From Caulobacter segnis (GTDB lineage: Bacteria > Pseudomonadota > Alphaproteobacteria > Caulobacterales > Caulobacteraceae): a stretch of DNA of 64,000 nucleotides. The translations under genes were made by a program, and so were the position numbers. The notes under the pieces are model-generated. The model was not told where the DNA came from. It saw nothing but the letters and a program-made list of their open reading frames with translations, and did not search any database. The DNA lies in the NCBI RefSeq assembly GCF_003243465.1, contig NZ_QFQZ01000001.1, forward strand, positions 124,001 through 188,000. The letters run 5' to 3'. Shown piece after piece: positions 9,333 to 20,899 of this stretch (its first letter is position 1; each line of letters begins with the position of its first letter).

Positions 9333-10436
9333 TCAGATCAGTCCGGTCAGGGCGTCGAAGCCGGAGACCTCGCTCAGCACCACCACGGCGCCGACCTGAT
9401 GCAGCGCCAGGGTGTCGGCGAAAACATAGAAGTCGTCGCCGACCTGAGCCCCGACATAGAGCAGGGCCGCCTTGGCCGTGAAGGCGGCGTTGGCGGCGAC
9501 CAGCGCCGCCTCGTAGGAGGTCGCGCCCGGCAACTGCTGGTAGTTGGCGATCGTGGCGGCCGCCAGGCCCGTGAAGTCCAGCGCGTCCTCTTCGTCAAAG
9601 TCCAGGATGTGGTCGGGCGCCGAGGGCAGGGAATCCGAAACGCCGAACACGAAGGTGTCGGCGCCGGCGCCGCCGCTCAGTTCGTCCTGGCCGGCCCCGC
9701 CCGTCAGGATGTCGTCGCCGGCCCCGCCGGTCAGGGTGTCGTTACCCAGGCCGCCGGCGAGGGTGTCGTCGCCCGTTCCGCCGTCCAGCACGTCATTGCC
9801 GCGACCGCCGGTCAGCTTGTCGGCGCCGGAGCCGCCGATCAGCGTGTCGTTACCCGAACCGCCGTCGAGAATATCGTCGCCCGCGCCGCCGTTCAGATGG
9901 TCTGCGCCCGAACCGCCCTGCAGGGTGTCGGCGCCCGCGCCGCCGGTGAGGGTGTCGTCGCCGTCGCCGCCGACCAGGACATCGGCGCCGTCGCCGCCGT
10001 CCAGCACGTCGTTGTCGCCGGCCCCGTCGAGGATGTCGTCGCCCACGCCGCCCACCAGGTGGTCCGCGGCGTCGCCGCCGGTCAGGATGTCGTCGCCGGC
10101 CCCGCCGAACGCCGCGATCGCGTGGGTCGAGGCCGCGACCGTGGGCTCGTAGGCGTCATTGCCCACGCCGCCGATGAACAGGTGCGAGCCGTCGGAGAAC
10201 TTGATCCGGTCGGCCGAGGCCGCCGCCGGCAGGCCGAAGTTCACGCCCGCCTGCGGGAAGAACACCGACCGCGTTCCTAGCGTCAGCTGATACGAGCCAT
10301 AGCCGTTCGACTGCGGATAGAACGCGATGTCGACGTCGGTCGCCGATCCGGAGGTGAAGACCAGGGTGTCGTAGCTGAGGATGTTGAAGCGCTGGGCTTC
10401 GGCGGCGGTGATCTTGGAGAAGGTGTAGGTCGCCAT
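9333..10436 (-). CDS. RTX-type calcium-binding repeat protein, probable type I secretion substrate
   Basis: 367 residues from the second of two in-frame ATGs (10436 rather than 10442); GGGGG is 7 bp from the second but only 1 bp from the first. Residues about 110-270 are an uninterrupted run of GGxGxDxLxG nonapeptides (GGAGDDILT, GGSGNDTLI and similar), which form calcium-binding beta-rolls. A DTFVFG segment and DHILDFDEEDALDF follow, as in serralysin/RTX C-termini; the last 70 residues are hydrophobic. There is no N-terminal signal peptide, which fits export by a type I ABC secretion system recognising the C-terminus. No secretion genes are nearby. The N-terminal 100 residues are not recognised. 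Confidence 0.85.
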   Translation of the reverse strand: MATYTFSKITAAEAQRFNILSYDTLVFTSGSATDVDIAFYPQSNGYGSYQLTLGTRSVFFPQAGVNFGLPAAASADRIKFSDGSHLFIGGVGNDAYEPTVAASTHAIAAFGGAGDDILTGGDAADHLVGGVGDDILDGAGDNDVLDGGDGADVLVGGDGDDTLTGGAGADTLQGGSGADHLNGGAGDDILDGGSGNDTLIGGSGADKLTGGRGNDVLDGGTGDDTLAGGLGNDTLTGGAGDDILTGGAGQDELSGGAGADTFVFGVSDSLPSAPDHILDFDEEDALDFTGLAAATIANYQQLPGATSYEAALVAANAAFTAKAALLYVGAQVGDDFYVFADTLALHQVGAVVVLSEVSGFDALTGLI

Positions 10437-10446
10437 GGTCATGCCC

Positions 10447-10470
10447 CCAGAAACTACGGCCAGAAACTAC
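10447..10470. repeat. Tandem 11-bp direct repeat before the RTX gene
   Basis: CCAGAAACTAC occurs twice with a 2-bp spacer, immediately upstream of the RTX start. The 13-bp period could mark a regulator site or be a chance duplication in the leader. Confidence 0.5.
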
Positions 10471-10690
10471 AGAACATCGGTCTTCGTCGATCGATAGAGC
10501 GTGACAGCCCTGTCGTCGAGCCCTCGATGACGGGCCATTTCGTCGCGCCTAAAGATTTGCGCGTAATTAACGACACCCCACTTTGGGTACACGTATAGAT
10601 TACACCGGCAGCATTCTTAGTGAATCCGATCCTAAGATCTTGGCCTCGACCGCCGGCCGGCGTCGACAGGCGCCGTCTTCTGGCCGAGCG

Positions 10691-11668
10691 CTAAGAGACC
10701 ATCCCCGCCAGGCGCCCGCGGATCAGGGCCTCGGCCTCGGAGACGATGCGGTCGACCAGCTCGCGCACGGTCGGTACGTCGTGGATCAGGCCCTGGACCA
10801 TGCCCGCCGTCCAGACACCGTGATCGACGTCGCCGCTCTCCAGCCCTTCTCGGCCCCGCGCGCCCTTCACGAGGTCGGCGACATCCTCAAACTTCGCGCC
10901 GCCGGCCCGCTCGATCGCGACGACCTGCTGGCTGATGGCGTTCCTGGCCACGCGCGCCGTGTTGTGCAGGGTGCGGAAGATCAGGTCGGTGGCGCGCTCG
11001 TCGTTCTCGACCATCGCTTGCTTGAAGTTCTCGTGGATCGGGGCCTCCCGCGTGGCGCAGAAGCGCGTGCCCATGTTGACGCCGTCGGCGCCCAGGGCCA
11101 GGGCCGCGACCAGGCCGCGCGCGTCGCCGAAGCCGCCCGAGGCGATCATCGGGATCTTCACCTTGTCGGCGGCGACCGGGATCAGCACCAGGCCGGGGAT
11201 GTCGTCCTCGCCCGGATGGCCGGCGCACTCGAAGCCGTCGATCGAGATGGCGTCGACGCCCATCCGCTCGGCCGACAGCGCGTGGCGGACGGCGGTGCAC
11301 TTGTGGATCACCTTCACGCCGTGGGCCTTGAAGTGATCGACATGCTCCTGCGGCTTGTAGCCGGCGGTCTCGACGATCTTGATCCCGCTCTCGATGATCG
11401 CCGCGCGATACTCGGCATAGGGCGGCGGGGTCATGGCCGGCAGGATCGTCAGATTCACCCCGAACGGCTTGTCGGTCATCTCGCGGGTGCGGGCGATCTC
11501 CTTCGCCAGCGCCTCTGGAGTCGGCTGGGTCAGGGCGGTCAGGAAGCCCAGCGCGCCGGCGTTGGCCACCGCCCCGACCAGCTCGGCCTTGCCGACCCAC
11601 TGCATGCCGCCCTGGGCGATCGGATGCTCCACCCCGAACAGCTCGGTGAAGCGGGTCTTGATGGCCAT
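10691..11668 (-). CDS. Nitronate monooxygenase family FMN enzyme
   Basis: 325 residues, the usual length of the 2-nitropropane dioxygenase/nitronate monooxygenase family (TIM barrel, FMN). PIAQGGMQWVG lies near residue 17, SIDGFECAGHPGEDD in the middle, and the phosphate-binding SGGFGDARG about residue 175, followed by GADGVNMGTRF. These enzymes oxidise alkyl nitronates; some family members are instead NAD(P)H:quinone reductases or enoyl reductases, so the exact substrate is open. A GAGAGGA site lies upstream of the ATG. It stands alone and is divergent from the M28 peptidase. Confidence 0.85.
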   Translation of the reverse strand: MAIKTRFTELFGVEHPIAQGGMQWVGKAELVGAVANAGALGFLTALTQPTPEALAKEIARTREMTDKPFGVNLTILPAMTPPPYAEYRAAIIESGIKIVETAGYKPQEHVDHFKAHGVKVIHKCTAVRHALSAERMGVDAISIDGFECAGHPGEDDIPGLVLIPVAADKVKIPMIASGGFGDARGLVAALALGADGVNMGTRFCATREAPIHENFKQAMVENDERATDLIFRTLHNTARVARNAISQQVVAIERAGGAKFEDVADLVKGARGREGLESGDVDHGVWTAGMVQGLIHDVPTVRELVDRIVSEAEALIRGRLAGMVS

Positions 11669-11833
11669 GGCGCGTCCTCTCCCTGTTGTTTGGGAGGGAC
11701 TATGGGCAAGCGGCCCCTAGGTCAGGCAAGAGGCTCCCGGCGCGCCGGTTTGTCGGCTTAGACGGTTCCCTCCGGCCCGGACACGCTCTAGGGTCCGCGC
11801 CGCCGACAAGTTTTGCTCCCGAACGGAGTTGCG

Positions 11834-13489
<1,656 letters not shown>

Positions 13490-13531
13490 GGTTCGACCAT
13501 GGGCGGAGATGGGCGGTCGCCGTCCCCTCCC

Positions 13532-13664
13532 CCGACCTCCCCGGCGAATGCCGGGGTCCAGATTCAGCCTGAACGGTTGAAGGTGACGCGCCAGCGGCCT
13601 CGACCGTTCGGCAAGCGCTCGTGGGTTCGATCTGGGCCCCGGCATTCGCCGGGGAGATCGGACC
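13532..13664. repeat. Intergenic inverted-repeat element, family A
   Basis: Two copies of a ~30-bp unit in opposite orientation (CCCCGGCGAATGCCGGGG core, each core itself palindromic, flanked by GACCTC and CCAGAT), separated by about 65 bp. Similar pairs occur at 21217, 36107, 37139 and 46463. Confidence 0.85.
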
Positions 13665-13694
13665 TTGTGAGGGCTGGAGTATCCAGAGCATCCC

Positions 13695-15083
<1,389 letters not shown>

Positions 15084-15092
15084 GCGACTGAT

Positions 15093-15237
15093 CTCTCCTC
15101 CCCATTAGGGGGAGGTGGATCGATGCGAATACGCGTCGAGACGGAGGGGGTCCGCGAAGCGGCGGTGAAGTCGCCGCCTCACAGGGCCCCTCCACCGGCG
15201 TTCGCCGGTCCCCCTCCCCCAGAGGGGGAGGAAGGAG
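15093..15237. repeat. Intergenic inverted-repeat element, family C
   Basis: Begins TCTCCTCCCC..GGGGGAGGTGG and ends CCCCCTCCCCCAGAGGGGGAGGA in facing orientation; the middle carries further small palindromes (GCGAAGCGGCG, CCGGCGTTCGCCGG). Located in the gap between sdaA and the DUF72 gene; relatives are at 17042, 19425 and 38205. Confidence 0.8.
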
Positions 15238-15303
15238 AACCCCTTGCTCCGCCAGATCGCGATGCTAGGGTGCGCCACCGGAACATCAAGGGAACATCCG
15301 CGC

Positions 15304-16053
15304 ATGGGCAAGATCCGAACCGGCGTCGGCGGCTGGACGTTCGAGCCGTGGCGGGGGACGTTCTATCCCGACGATCTCAAGCAGAAGGACGAGCTGAAAT
15401 ACGCGTCGTCGAAGCTGACCAGCATCGAGATCAACGGCACCTACTATTCGACCTTCAAGCCCAATAGCTGGCAGAAGTGGCGCGACGAGACGCCCGACGA
15501 CTTCGTATTTTCAGTCAAGGCCAGCCGCTACTGCACCAACCGCAAGGTGCTGTCGGAGAACAACGAGTCCCTCGAGAAATTCCTGTCCCAAGGTCTTGAG
15601 GAGCTGGGCCCGAAGCTTGGCCCCATCAACTGGCAGTTCATGGGCACGAAGAAGTTCGATCCGGCGGATTTCGAGGGATTCCTGAAGTTGCTGCCAAAGG
15701 AGCTGAAGGGCCTGCGCCTGCGCCACGCGCTCGAAGTCCGCAACCCCACCTTCGCCTGCCAGGAATTCTACGACCTGGCCGCCAAGTACGGCGCGGCCAT
15801 CGTCTACGCCGTCGACGACGAGGAGCCGACCTGGCCCTGCATCGACCAGCCGACCGCCGATTTCACCTATGCCCGGCTGATGTCGAGCAAGGAGGACGAG
15901 CCGACGGGGATGACCTCGGAGGAACTCGATGGAGTGCTGAAGCAGGCGCGCGAATGGGCCAAGCGCGGCGACGTGTTCGCCTATTTCATCGCCGGGGCGA
16001 AGGTGAGGAACCCGGCGGCGGCGATGGCGCTGATTGGGAAACTGGGGGCGTAG
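15304..16053 (+). CDS. DUF72 (YecE-like) TIM-barrel protein
   Basis: 249 residues starting at ATG 15304 with AAGGGAA 8 bp before it; an in-frame upstream extension to 15244 lies in repeat DNA and was rejected. The DUF72 hallmark is clear: IRTGVGGWTFEPWRG at the start, SIEINGTYYS near residue 40, FVFSVKASRYCTN near 70, the LRHALEVRN segment near 140, and a YFIAGAKVRNP end. The family is widespread; a biochemical function is not established. It stands alone between repeat elements. Confidence 0.9.
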   Translation: MGKIRTGVGGWTFEPWRGTFYPDDLKQKDELKYASSKLTSIEINGTYYSTFKPNSWQKWRDETPDDFVFSVKASRYCTNRKVLSENNESLEKFLSQGLEELGPKLGPINWQFMGTKKFDPADFEGFLKLLPKELKGLRLRHALEVRNPTFACQEFYDLAAKYGAAIVYAVDDEEPTWPCIDQPTADFTYARLMSSKEDEPTGMTSEELDGVLKQAREWAKRGDVFAYFIAGAKVRNPAAAMALIGKLGA

Positions 16054-16079
16054 GGGAGCCCCTCTCCCCAACCCAATCC

Positions 16080-16190
16080 GTGTCATCCCGGAATCCTCGT
16101 AGAGGCTATCCGGGACCCAGGGGGTGCGGGAACGCTGTGCAAGCCGCCCCTGGGTCCCGGCTCTACGCTACGCTTCGGCCGGGATGACAC
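16080..16190. repeat. Intergenic inverted-repeat element, family B
   Basis: GTGTCATCCCGG at the left end and CCGGGATGACAC at the right are exact complements; an inner pair GGGACCCAGGGG and CCCCTGGGTCCC is also complementary, giving a long hairpin. It lies between convergent genes. Relatives are at 34826 and 42613. Confidence 0.85.
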
Positions 16191-16202
16191 GGGGTTTTGA
16201 GG

Positions 16203-16988
16203 TCACCCCTTCCGCGGGAACCACGGCACGAAGCCGCTGGTCCGCGCCACATACTCCGCATAGCCCGGCTTGGACTTCTTCATCTTGCCCTCGGTGGTCG
16301 GCACGCCGCTCCACTTGGTCAGCAGGACGGTGATCAGCACCGGGCCCGGCAGCGCCCAGGCGCCCAGGCCGGTCTCGGCGGCGATCAGGTAGAAGCCCCA
16401 CCAGACGCAGGCGTCGCCGAAATAGTTCGGGTGGCGGGTGTAGCGCCACAGGCCCTGGTCCATGACCTTGCCGGCGTTGTCCGGATTGGCCTTGAAGGCG
16501 GTCAGCTGGGCGTCGCCGATGGTCTCGAACAGGATGCCGACGATCGTCAGCGCCGCGCCGGCATAGGCCAGCGCGCCCAGCGGGCCGGGTCCCTGGCCCA
16601 GCTGCACCGGCAGGGCGACGACATAGCCCAGCACCGCCTGCAGGCCGAAGACGATGATCAGCGAGGTGGTGGCGAAGCTCCAGTTCTTGGTCTTTTCGTA
16701 GTGGGCGAAGATCGCGACATAGCGGCGGTCCGCGCCGTGCTTGCGCCAGCGCCACAGCAGGTAGAGCCCCAGGCGCGCCGCCCACAGGGTGCAGAGCCCC
16801 GTCAGCAGCAGGCCGTGCGGCGTATGCGGTCCCTGCAGCAGTGTGCTCCAGGCCAACAGCGCCATGCTCGGCCCCCACCAGGCGTCGATGAAGCTGACGT
16901 CCTTCGTCCGCAGGCTGACGGCCCACAGGGCGAGGAACGCGACCGCCGAAACGGCGGCGTTGACGGCGAGGACGGTGAGGATCGGCAT
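16203..16988 (-). CDS. DUF1295 membrane protein (steroid 5-alpha-reductase-like fold)
   Basis: 261 residues with about six hydrophobic segments. The family signature is visible: SFIDAWWG near residue 32, KTKNWSF near 105, LWRYTRHPNYFGD near 185 and YAEYVARTSGFVPWFP at the C-terminus. DUF1295 proteins share the NADPH-binding methyltransferase/5-alpha-reductase C-terminal fold; the substrate in bacteria is not known. Its start is followed upstream by a family C element and then the thiolase gene on the same strand. Confidence 0.88.
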   Translation of the reverse strand: MPILTVLAVNAAVSAVAFLALWAVSLRTKDVSFIDAWWGPSMALLAWSTLLQGPHTPHGLLLTGLCTLWAARLGLYLLWRWRKHGADRRYVAIFAHYEKTKNWSFATTSLIIVFGLQAVLGYVVALPVQLGQGPGPLGALAYAGAALTIVGILFETIGDAQLTAFKANPDNAGKVMDQGLWRYTRHPNYFGDACVWWGFYLIAAETGLGAWALPGPVLITVLLTKWSGVPTTEGKMKKSKPGYAEYVARTSGFVPWFPRKG

Positions 16989-17041
16989 GGGGGGCTCTGG
17001 GCGGAGGATGAGGTGGATACGGGCGGCGGTGAGCTTTGGAC

Positions 17042-17154
17042 TTCTCCTCCCCCTCTGGGGGAGGTGGCCCAGAGGGCCGGAGGGGGCAGCGCGGCCGATG
17101 CGGAGAAGCCCCCTCCGTCGCTCCGCGACACCTCCCCCAGAGGGGGAGGAGAAC
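17042..17154. repeat. Intergenic inverted-repeat element, family C
   Basis: TTCTCCTCCCCCTCTGGGGG at the left is mirrored by CCCCCAGAGGGGGAGGAGAA at the right, and inner GGAGGGGG and CCCCCTCC also pair. Fills the gap between the DUF1295 and thiolase genes. Confidence 0.85.
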
Positions 17155-17163
17155 GCCGCCGTC

Positions 17164-18387
17164 CTACGTACCCACGACGAAACTCACCGTCGTCGTGGTC
17201 GACCCGCCGATGTTCAGCGTCTGCACCGTCCGGGCCCCCTCGACCTGGTAGTCGCCGGCCTGGCCCGAGGTCTGCTTCCAGGCGTCGAGCAGCATCCGCA
17301 CCCCGGTCGCGCCGACCGGATGGCCGGTCCCGATCAGGCCACCCGACGGGTTGATCGGCAGCTTGCCGCCCATGGCGATATCCCCCGCCTCGATCGCCTT
17401 CCAGCTCTCGCCGGGCGCGGTCAGGCCCAGGTGGTCGATGGCCATGTATTCGGTCGCGGTGAAGCAGTCGTGGGTCTCGACCGCGTCGATCCCGGAGACA
17501 TCGAGCGCGATCCCGGCCCGGGCGCGGGCGTCCAGGATGGCCCGCCGCACCTGCGGAAAGACGTACTCCCCGTCGCGCGAGGCCTCGACCTTCCGGGCAT
17601 AGCTCAGCGGCGCCGAGCGGTGCCCCCAGCCCTTGATGCGCGGAATGCTCTCCAGCGCGACGCCGCGCTCGTCGGCATAGGCCTTGGCCCGCGCCTCGGA
17701 GGCCAGGAACACCACGGCGGTCCCGTCGGTCACCTGGCCGCAGTCCTGCTTGCGCGTGCGGCCCTCGACCACCGGATTGGCGACGTCGTCGGCGGTGAAG
17801 GCGTCGGGCCTGAAGTCCCAGCTCCGCGTCTGGGCGTTGGGATTGCGCCGGCCATTGGCGAAGTTCACCTCGGCGATGCCCATCAGGTGCTCGTACTTCA
17901 AGCCGTAGCGCCGGTCGTACTCGTCGGCGAGGTCGGAGAAGGCGCGCGGCCACAGGAAGCGCGCGTCCTGGAACTCGTGGCCGGCCCAAGCCGCGCTGCC
18001 CAGGTTCTCGGCCGCCTTCTGGCCCGGGACGTTGCGCATCTGCTCGATGCCGACGACGCAGGCGAGATCATAGCGGCCGGCCTCGATCTCGGCCGCGGCG
18101 GCCAGGATGGCGACGCTGCCCGAGGCGCAGGCCGCCTCGTGGCGCGCGGTTGGCAGGCCGTCGAAGGCGGGGTGAACCAGGCCGAACATGCCGCCCAGCA
18201 GGCCCTGGCCCGCGAACAGCTCGGCGGCGAAGTTGCCGACGTGGCCGGTCTCGACGTCTTCGGGATCCAGATCGACGGCGGCCAGCCCCTGCCCCACCGC
18301 CTCGGCGAAGGCGTCGGCCAGTTCCTTGCCCTCGCGCGCCCAGTTGGCGGCGAAGTCGCTCTGCCAACCGCCCAGCACATAGACCAT
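17164..18387 (-). CDS. Thiolase family acetyl-CoA acyltransferase
   Basis: 407 residues from ATG 18387, which has GGGAGGAG at good spacing; an in-frame extension to 18447 was rejected. Thiolase features: nucleophile cysteine in AACASGSVAIL near residue 88, a HDCFTATEYM segment near 300, and GTGHPVGATG near 350 with the second catalytic region, ending NIGGSTTTTVSFVV. The sequence is closer to the SCP-x-like/acetyl-CoA acetyltransferase subgroup than to the beta-ketothiolase PhaA, so the chain-length preference is open. It is divergent from the double-HxlR regulator, with about 100 bp between the starts, which suggests it is a target of that regulator. Confidence 0.9.
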   Translation of the reverse strand: MVYVLGGWQSDFAANWAREGKELADAFAEAVGQGLAAVDLDPEDVETGHVGNFAAELFAGQGLLGGMFGLVHPAFDGLPTARHEAACASGSVAILAAAAEIEAGRYDLACVVGIEQMRNVPGQKAAENLGSAAWAGHEFQDARFLWPRAFSDLADEYDRRYGLKYEHLMGIAEVNFANGRRNPNAQTRSWDFRPDAFTADDVANPVVEGRTRKQDCGQVTDGTAVVFLASEARAKAYADERGVALESIPRIKGWGHRSAPLSYARKVEASRDGEYVFPQVRRAILDARARAGIALDVSGIDAVETHDCFTATEYMAIDHLGLTAPGESWKAIEAGDIAMGGKLPINPSGGLIGTGHPVGATGVRMLLDAWKQTSGQAGDYQVEGARTVQTLNIGGSTTTTVSFVVGT

Positions 18388-18418
18388 GCCGGCTCCTCCC
18401 AATTTTCTAGTTAGTCCG

Positions 18419-18446
18419 ATTATACAAGCGACCTGTCCGGAGTCCA
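18419..18446 (-). promoter_or_regulatory. Candidate sigma-70 promoter of the thiolase gene
   Basis: On the minus strand TATAAT (18419-18424) is preceded at 16 bp by TGGACT (18441-18446). It is correctly placed about 32 bp upstream of the thiolase ATG. Confidence 0.55.
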
Positions 18447-18486
18447 CGCCGTTGACACGCCGCGCCGAAGCGTCCCACCAAGCCTC

Positions 18487-19437
18487 ATGGTCCCGCAGAA
18501 GGCCCCCGCCGCGTCGCCGGCAATGGTCCGTCGCAGTTCAGCCGCCCGCGCGCTGAACCTGATCGGCGACCGCTGGACCCTGCTGGTGCTGTACGCGGCC
18601 TTCATGGGGGTGAAGCGGTTCGACGGCTTCGCGGCGATGACCGGCGTCGCGCGCTCGCTGCTGACCGACCGGCTCAAGCGCCTGGAAACCGCCGGCCTGC
18701 TGACGCGGGTCCAGTACCAGGCGCGGCCTCCGCGCTCCGAATATCGCCTGACCGCCATGGGCCGCGATCTCTACGACTCGGCGCTGATGTTGCTGGGCTG
18801 GGAGATGCGCTGGCGGTTCGACCCCGACTGTCCCTCGCACCAGATCGTCCACCAGACCTGCGGCCAGCCGCTGCGCCCGGTGCTGGCTTGCAGGGCCTGC
18901 GGCGAGGCCGTGAAGGTCCGTGACGTGACGATCTCGCCCGGCCCCGGCGCGGGGCTGGAGCCCGCTCCGCCCGCTCGCCACTCGCGCCGCGCCAGCCACG
19001 ACGACGTCGGCGGATCGCCGCTGCACCCGATGCTGGAGCGCGGGATCGAGGTGCTGGGCGACCGCTGGACCGCCCACGTCCTGGCCGCGGCCTTTTATGG
19101 CAAGCGCCGGTTCACGGAGTTCCAGGACGAACTGAAGATCGCCAGCAACATCCTGACCGACCGGCTGGGTCGGCTTGTCGAGCGGGGCATGCTGGAGCGC
19201 GTCCGCTATCAGGAGCGGCCGGAGCGCTGGGAATACCGCCTGACAAAGGAAGGGCGCGACTTCTTCCCGCTGATCGTGGCGCTGATGGCCTGGGGCGATC
19301 AGTGGCTGGCTGGAAGCGAGGGAAGTCCTGAAATCCTGACACACCGGTGTGGGGCGCGGTTGGCGCCGGTGGTGCGGTGCGGGGCGTGCGAGGGCGCGGT
19401 CGACCTGGGGAATACGAGGATCAAATCCTCCCCCTAG
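18487..19437 (+). CDS. Transcription regulator with two HxlR-type winged-helix domains in one chain
   Basis: 316 residues; ordinary HxlR proteins are about 110-150 and act as dimers. Residues 20-110 and 184-275 are two copies of the HxlR winged helix (LIGDRWTLLVL and VLGDRWTAHVL, then LLTDRLKRLE and ILTDRLGRLV, then SEYRLTAMGRDL and WEYRLTKEGRDF). Each copy is followed by a short cysteine tail: HQTCGQPLRPVLACRACG (C125, C135, C138) and HRCGARLAPVVRCGAC (C288, C298, C301), which look like half zinc ribbons. It likely works as a built-in dimer controlling the divergent thiolase gene. No Shine-Dalgarno site is visible, so the mRNA may be leaderless. The last codons fall inside a family C repeat. 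Confidence 0.88.
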   Translation: MVPQKAPAASPAMVRRSSAARALNLIGDRWTLLVLYAAFMGVKRFDGFAAMTGVARSLLTDRLKRLETAGLLTRVQYQARPPRSEYRLTAMGRDLYDSALMLLGWEMRWRFDPDCPSHQIVHQTCGQPLRPVLACRACGEAVKVRDVTISPGPGAGLEPAPPARHSRRASHDDVGGSPLHPMLERGIEVLGDRWTAHVLAAAFYGKRRFTEFQDELKIASNILTDRLGRLVERGMLERVRYQERPERWEYRLTKEGRDFFPLIVALMAWGDQWLAGSEGSPEILTHRCGARLAPVVRCGACEGAVDLGNTRIKSSP

Positions 19438-19543
19438 CGGGGGAGGTGTCGGCGCGCGGCGACGACGGAGGGGGAAGTCCTGCTGACCTTGCCTCTTCCC
19501 CCTCCGGCGCTTCGCGCCGCCTCCCCCGCTAGGGGGAGGATTT
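19425..19543. repeat. Intergenic inverted-repeat element, family C, covering two gene ends
   Basis: AAATCCTCCCCCTAGCGGGG at the left mirrors CCCCGCTAGGGGGAGGATTT at the right. The stop codon of the HxlR gene (19435-19437) is inside the left arm, and the stop of the convergent epimerase gene (19543) touches the right end, so this copy may serve both as terminator. Confidence 0.85.
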
Positions 19544-20544
19544 TAAAGCCACAGCCCTTCCGCCTGCGCGCCATCCCCCCAGAACCCCGGCTTCGGCGGC
19601 GTGATCCGCCCTCGCTCGACCCGCAGGCCGCCCGGATGATCCACCGCCAGCCACCAGGGTCCGTCGAGATCGGCGAAGTCGCTCGCCCCGCCCAGGTGCA
19701 GGGCCGGCGCGACGCCGAGGGAGGAGGCGACCATGCAGCCGGTCATGACCTGAAAGCCAAGGGCGCGGGCGGCCTTCAGCATCGCCACGGCCTCGGTCAG
19801 CCCGCCGGTCTTGTCGAGCTTGAGATTGACCGCCTGGTAGCGGCCGCGCAGGGCCGCGAGATCGCCGCCGACGTGGACGCTCTCATCGGCGCAGACCGTG
19901 AACGGCGGGTCCCAGCCCTCCAGCGCCTGGTCCTCGCCGGCCGGCAGCGGCTGCTCGACCAGGGCGATCGGCAGGTCGGCCAGCAGGGGCTTGAGGTCCC
20001 GCAGGATCTCGAAGGTCCAGCCCTCGTTCGGATCGACGATGAAGCGCGAATTCGGCGCGGCGGCGGCCACGACGCGTAGGCGCGCGGCTGGGTCCTCGGC
20101 CGACAGCTTGATCTTGATCAGCGGCGCGTCAGCTACGGCGCGGGCGGCGGCCTCCATGGCCTCGGGCGCATCGAGACTGACCGTGACGGCGGTGATCAGG
20201 TCTTTCGGGATCGGCAGCCCGGTCGCTTCCGCGACGCTGACGCCGGTGCGGCGGGCGCGCAGGTCCCAGAGGGCGAGGTCGAGGGCGTTGCGCGCCGCGC
20301 CGGGCGGCAGGGCGGCGCAGGCGGCTTCGGGATCGGAGGCGGCCAAGGCCGGCGCCAGCTGGGCTAGCACGCTCTCGACCGTCTCGCCGTAGCGCGCATA
20401 AGGCACGCTCTCGCCGCGCCCGGCATGGCCGTCAGCGGACACGATCACCTCGACCACCTCGGCGGCGGTCTTGACCCCGCGCGAGATGCGGAACGGGGCC
20501 TTCAGCGGATGCGAGACCGAGCGGGCGGAAACGGCGATCGACAT
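19543..20544 (-). CDS. ycjG: L-Ala-D/L-Glu epimerase (dipeptide epimerase)
   Basis: 333 residues of the muconate-lactonising subgroup of the enolase superfamily. It interconverts L-Ala-D-Glu and L-Ala-L-Glu from recycled peptidoglycan. Residue landmarks: SRGVKTAAEVVEV in the capping domain, IKIKLS near residue 145 (KxK base), FIVDPNEGW near 170, LVEQPLP near 197, CADESVH near 220 (metal ligands D, E, D) and NLKLDKTGG near 245 (second catalytic lysine). A short membrane protein lies 30 bp upstream on the same strand and may be co-transcribed. Confidence 0.9.
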   Translation of the reverse strand: MSIAVSARSVSHPLKAPFRISRGVKTAAEVVEVIVSADGHAGRGESVPYARYGETVESVLAQLAPALAASDPEAACAALPPGAARNALDLALWDLRARRTGVSVAEATGLPIPKDLITAVTVSLDAPEAMEAAARAVADAPLIKIKLSAEDPAARLRVVAAAAPNSRFIVDPNEGWTFEILRDLKPLLADLPIALVEQPLPAGEDQALEGWDPPFTVCADESVHVGGDLAALRGRYQAVNLKLDKTGGLTEAVAMLKAARALGFQVMTGCMVASSLGVAPALHLGGASDFADLDGPWWLAVDHPGGLRVERGRITPPKPGFWGDGAQAEGLWL

Positions 20545-20574
20545 GCCCGCAGGGATGGCGCCGTTCGGCCTAGA

Positions 20575-20781
20575 TCACCAGCCCCAGCGACGCGGGATGG
20601 GCGAGTCCGCCCGGCGCTCGGCCATCACCTTCAGCGCCAGGGGCCTGTCGACGACGAACAGCGCCGCCCAGACCAGCAGCACGCCGGCATAGTGGATCGC
20701 GCCGAGCAGGCCACTGGGACGGCCGGGACGAACAAATCGGCGCGGCGCGGCGAACGGCGGGGTGATGGCGAAGTCGGTCAT
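20575..20781 (-). CDS. Small single-helix membrane protein of unknown function
   Basis: 68 residues from ATG 20781; GAGGG lies 11 bp before it. One hydrophobic segment (about residues 26-45, AIHYAGVLLVWAALFVV) with an Arg/Pro-rich N-terminus and an RRWGW end. It is 30 bp upstream of the epimerase gene. I do not recognise a family. Codon composition matches its neighbours. Confidence 0.6.
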   Translation of the reverse strand: MTDFAITPPFAAPRRFVRPGRPSGLLGAIHYAGVLLVWAALFVVDRPLALKVMAERRADSPIPRRWGW

Positions 20782-20899
20782 GTCGTTCGTGTCCCTCATG
20801 CGATGAAAGAGACCTTGGCCTTCGCCTGCGCCAGAAACGGACGTATAGAACCGCATACGCTCCGGCCGCGTTTTGACCGGGGAGTTTCAGAGGATCGCC

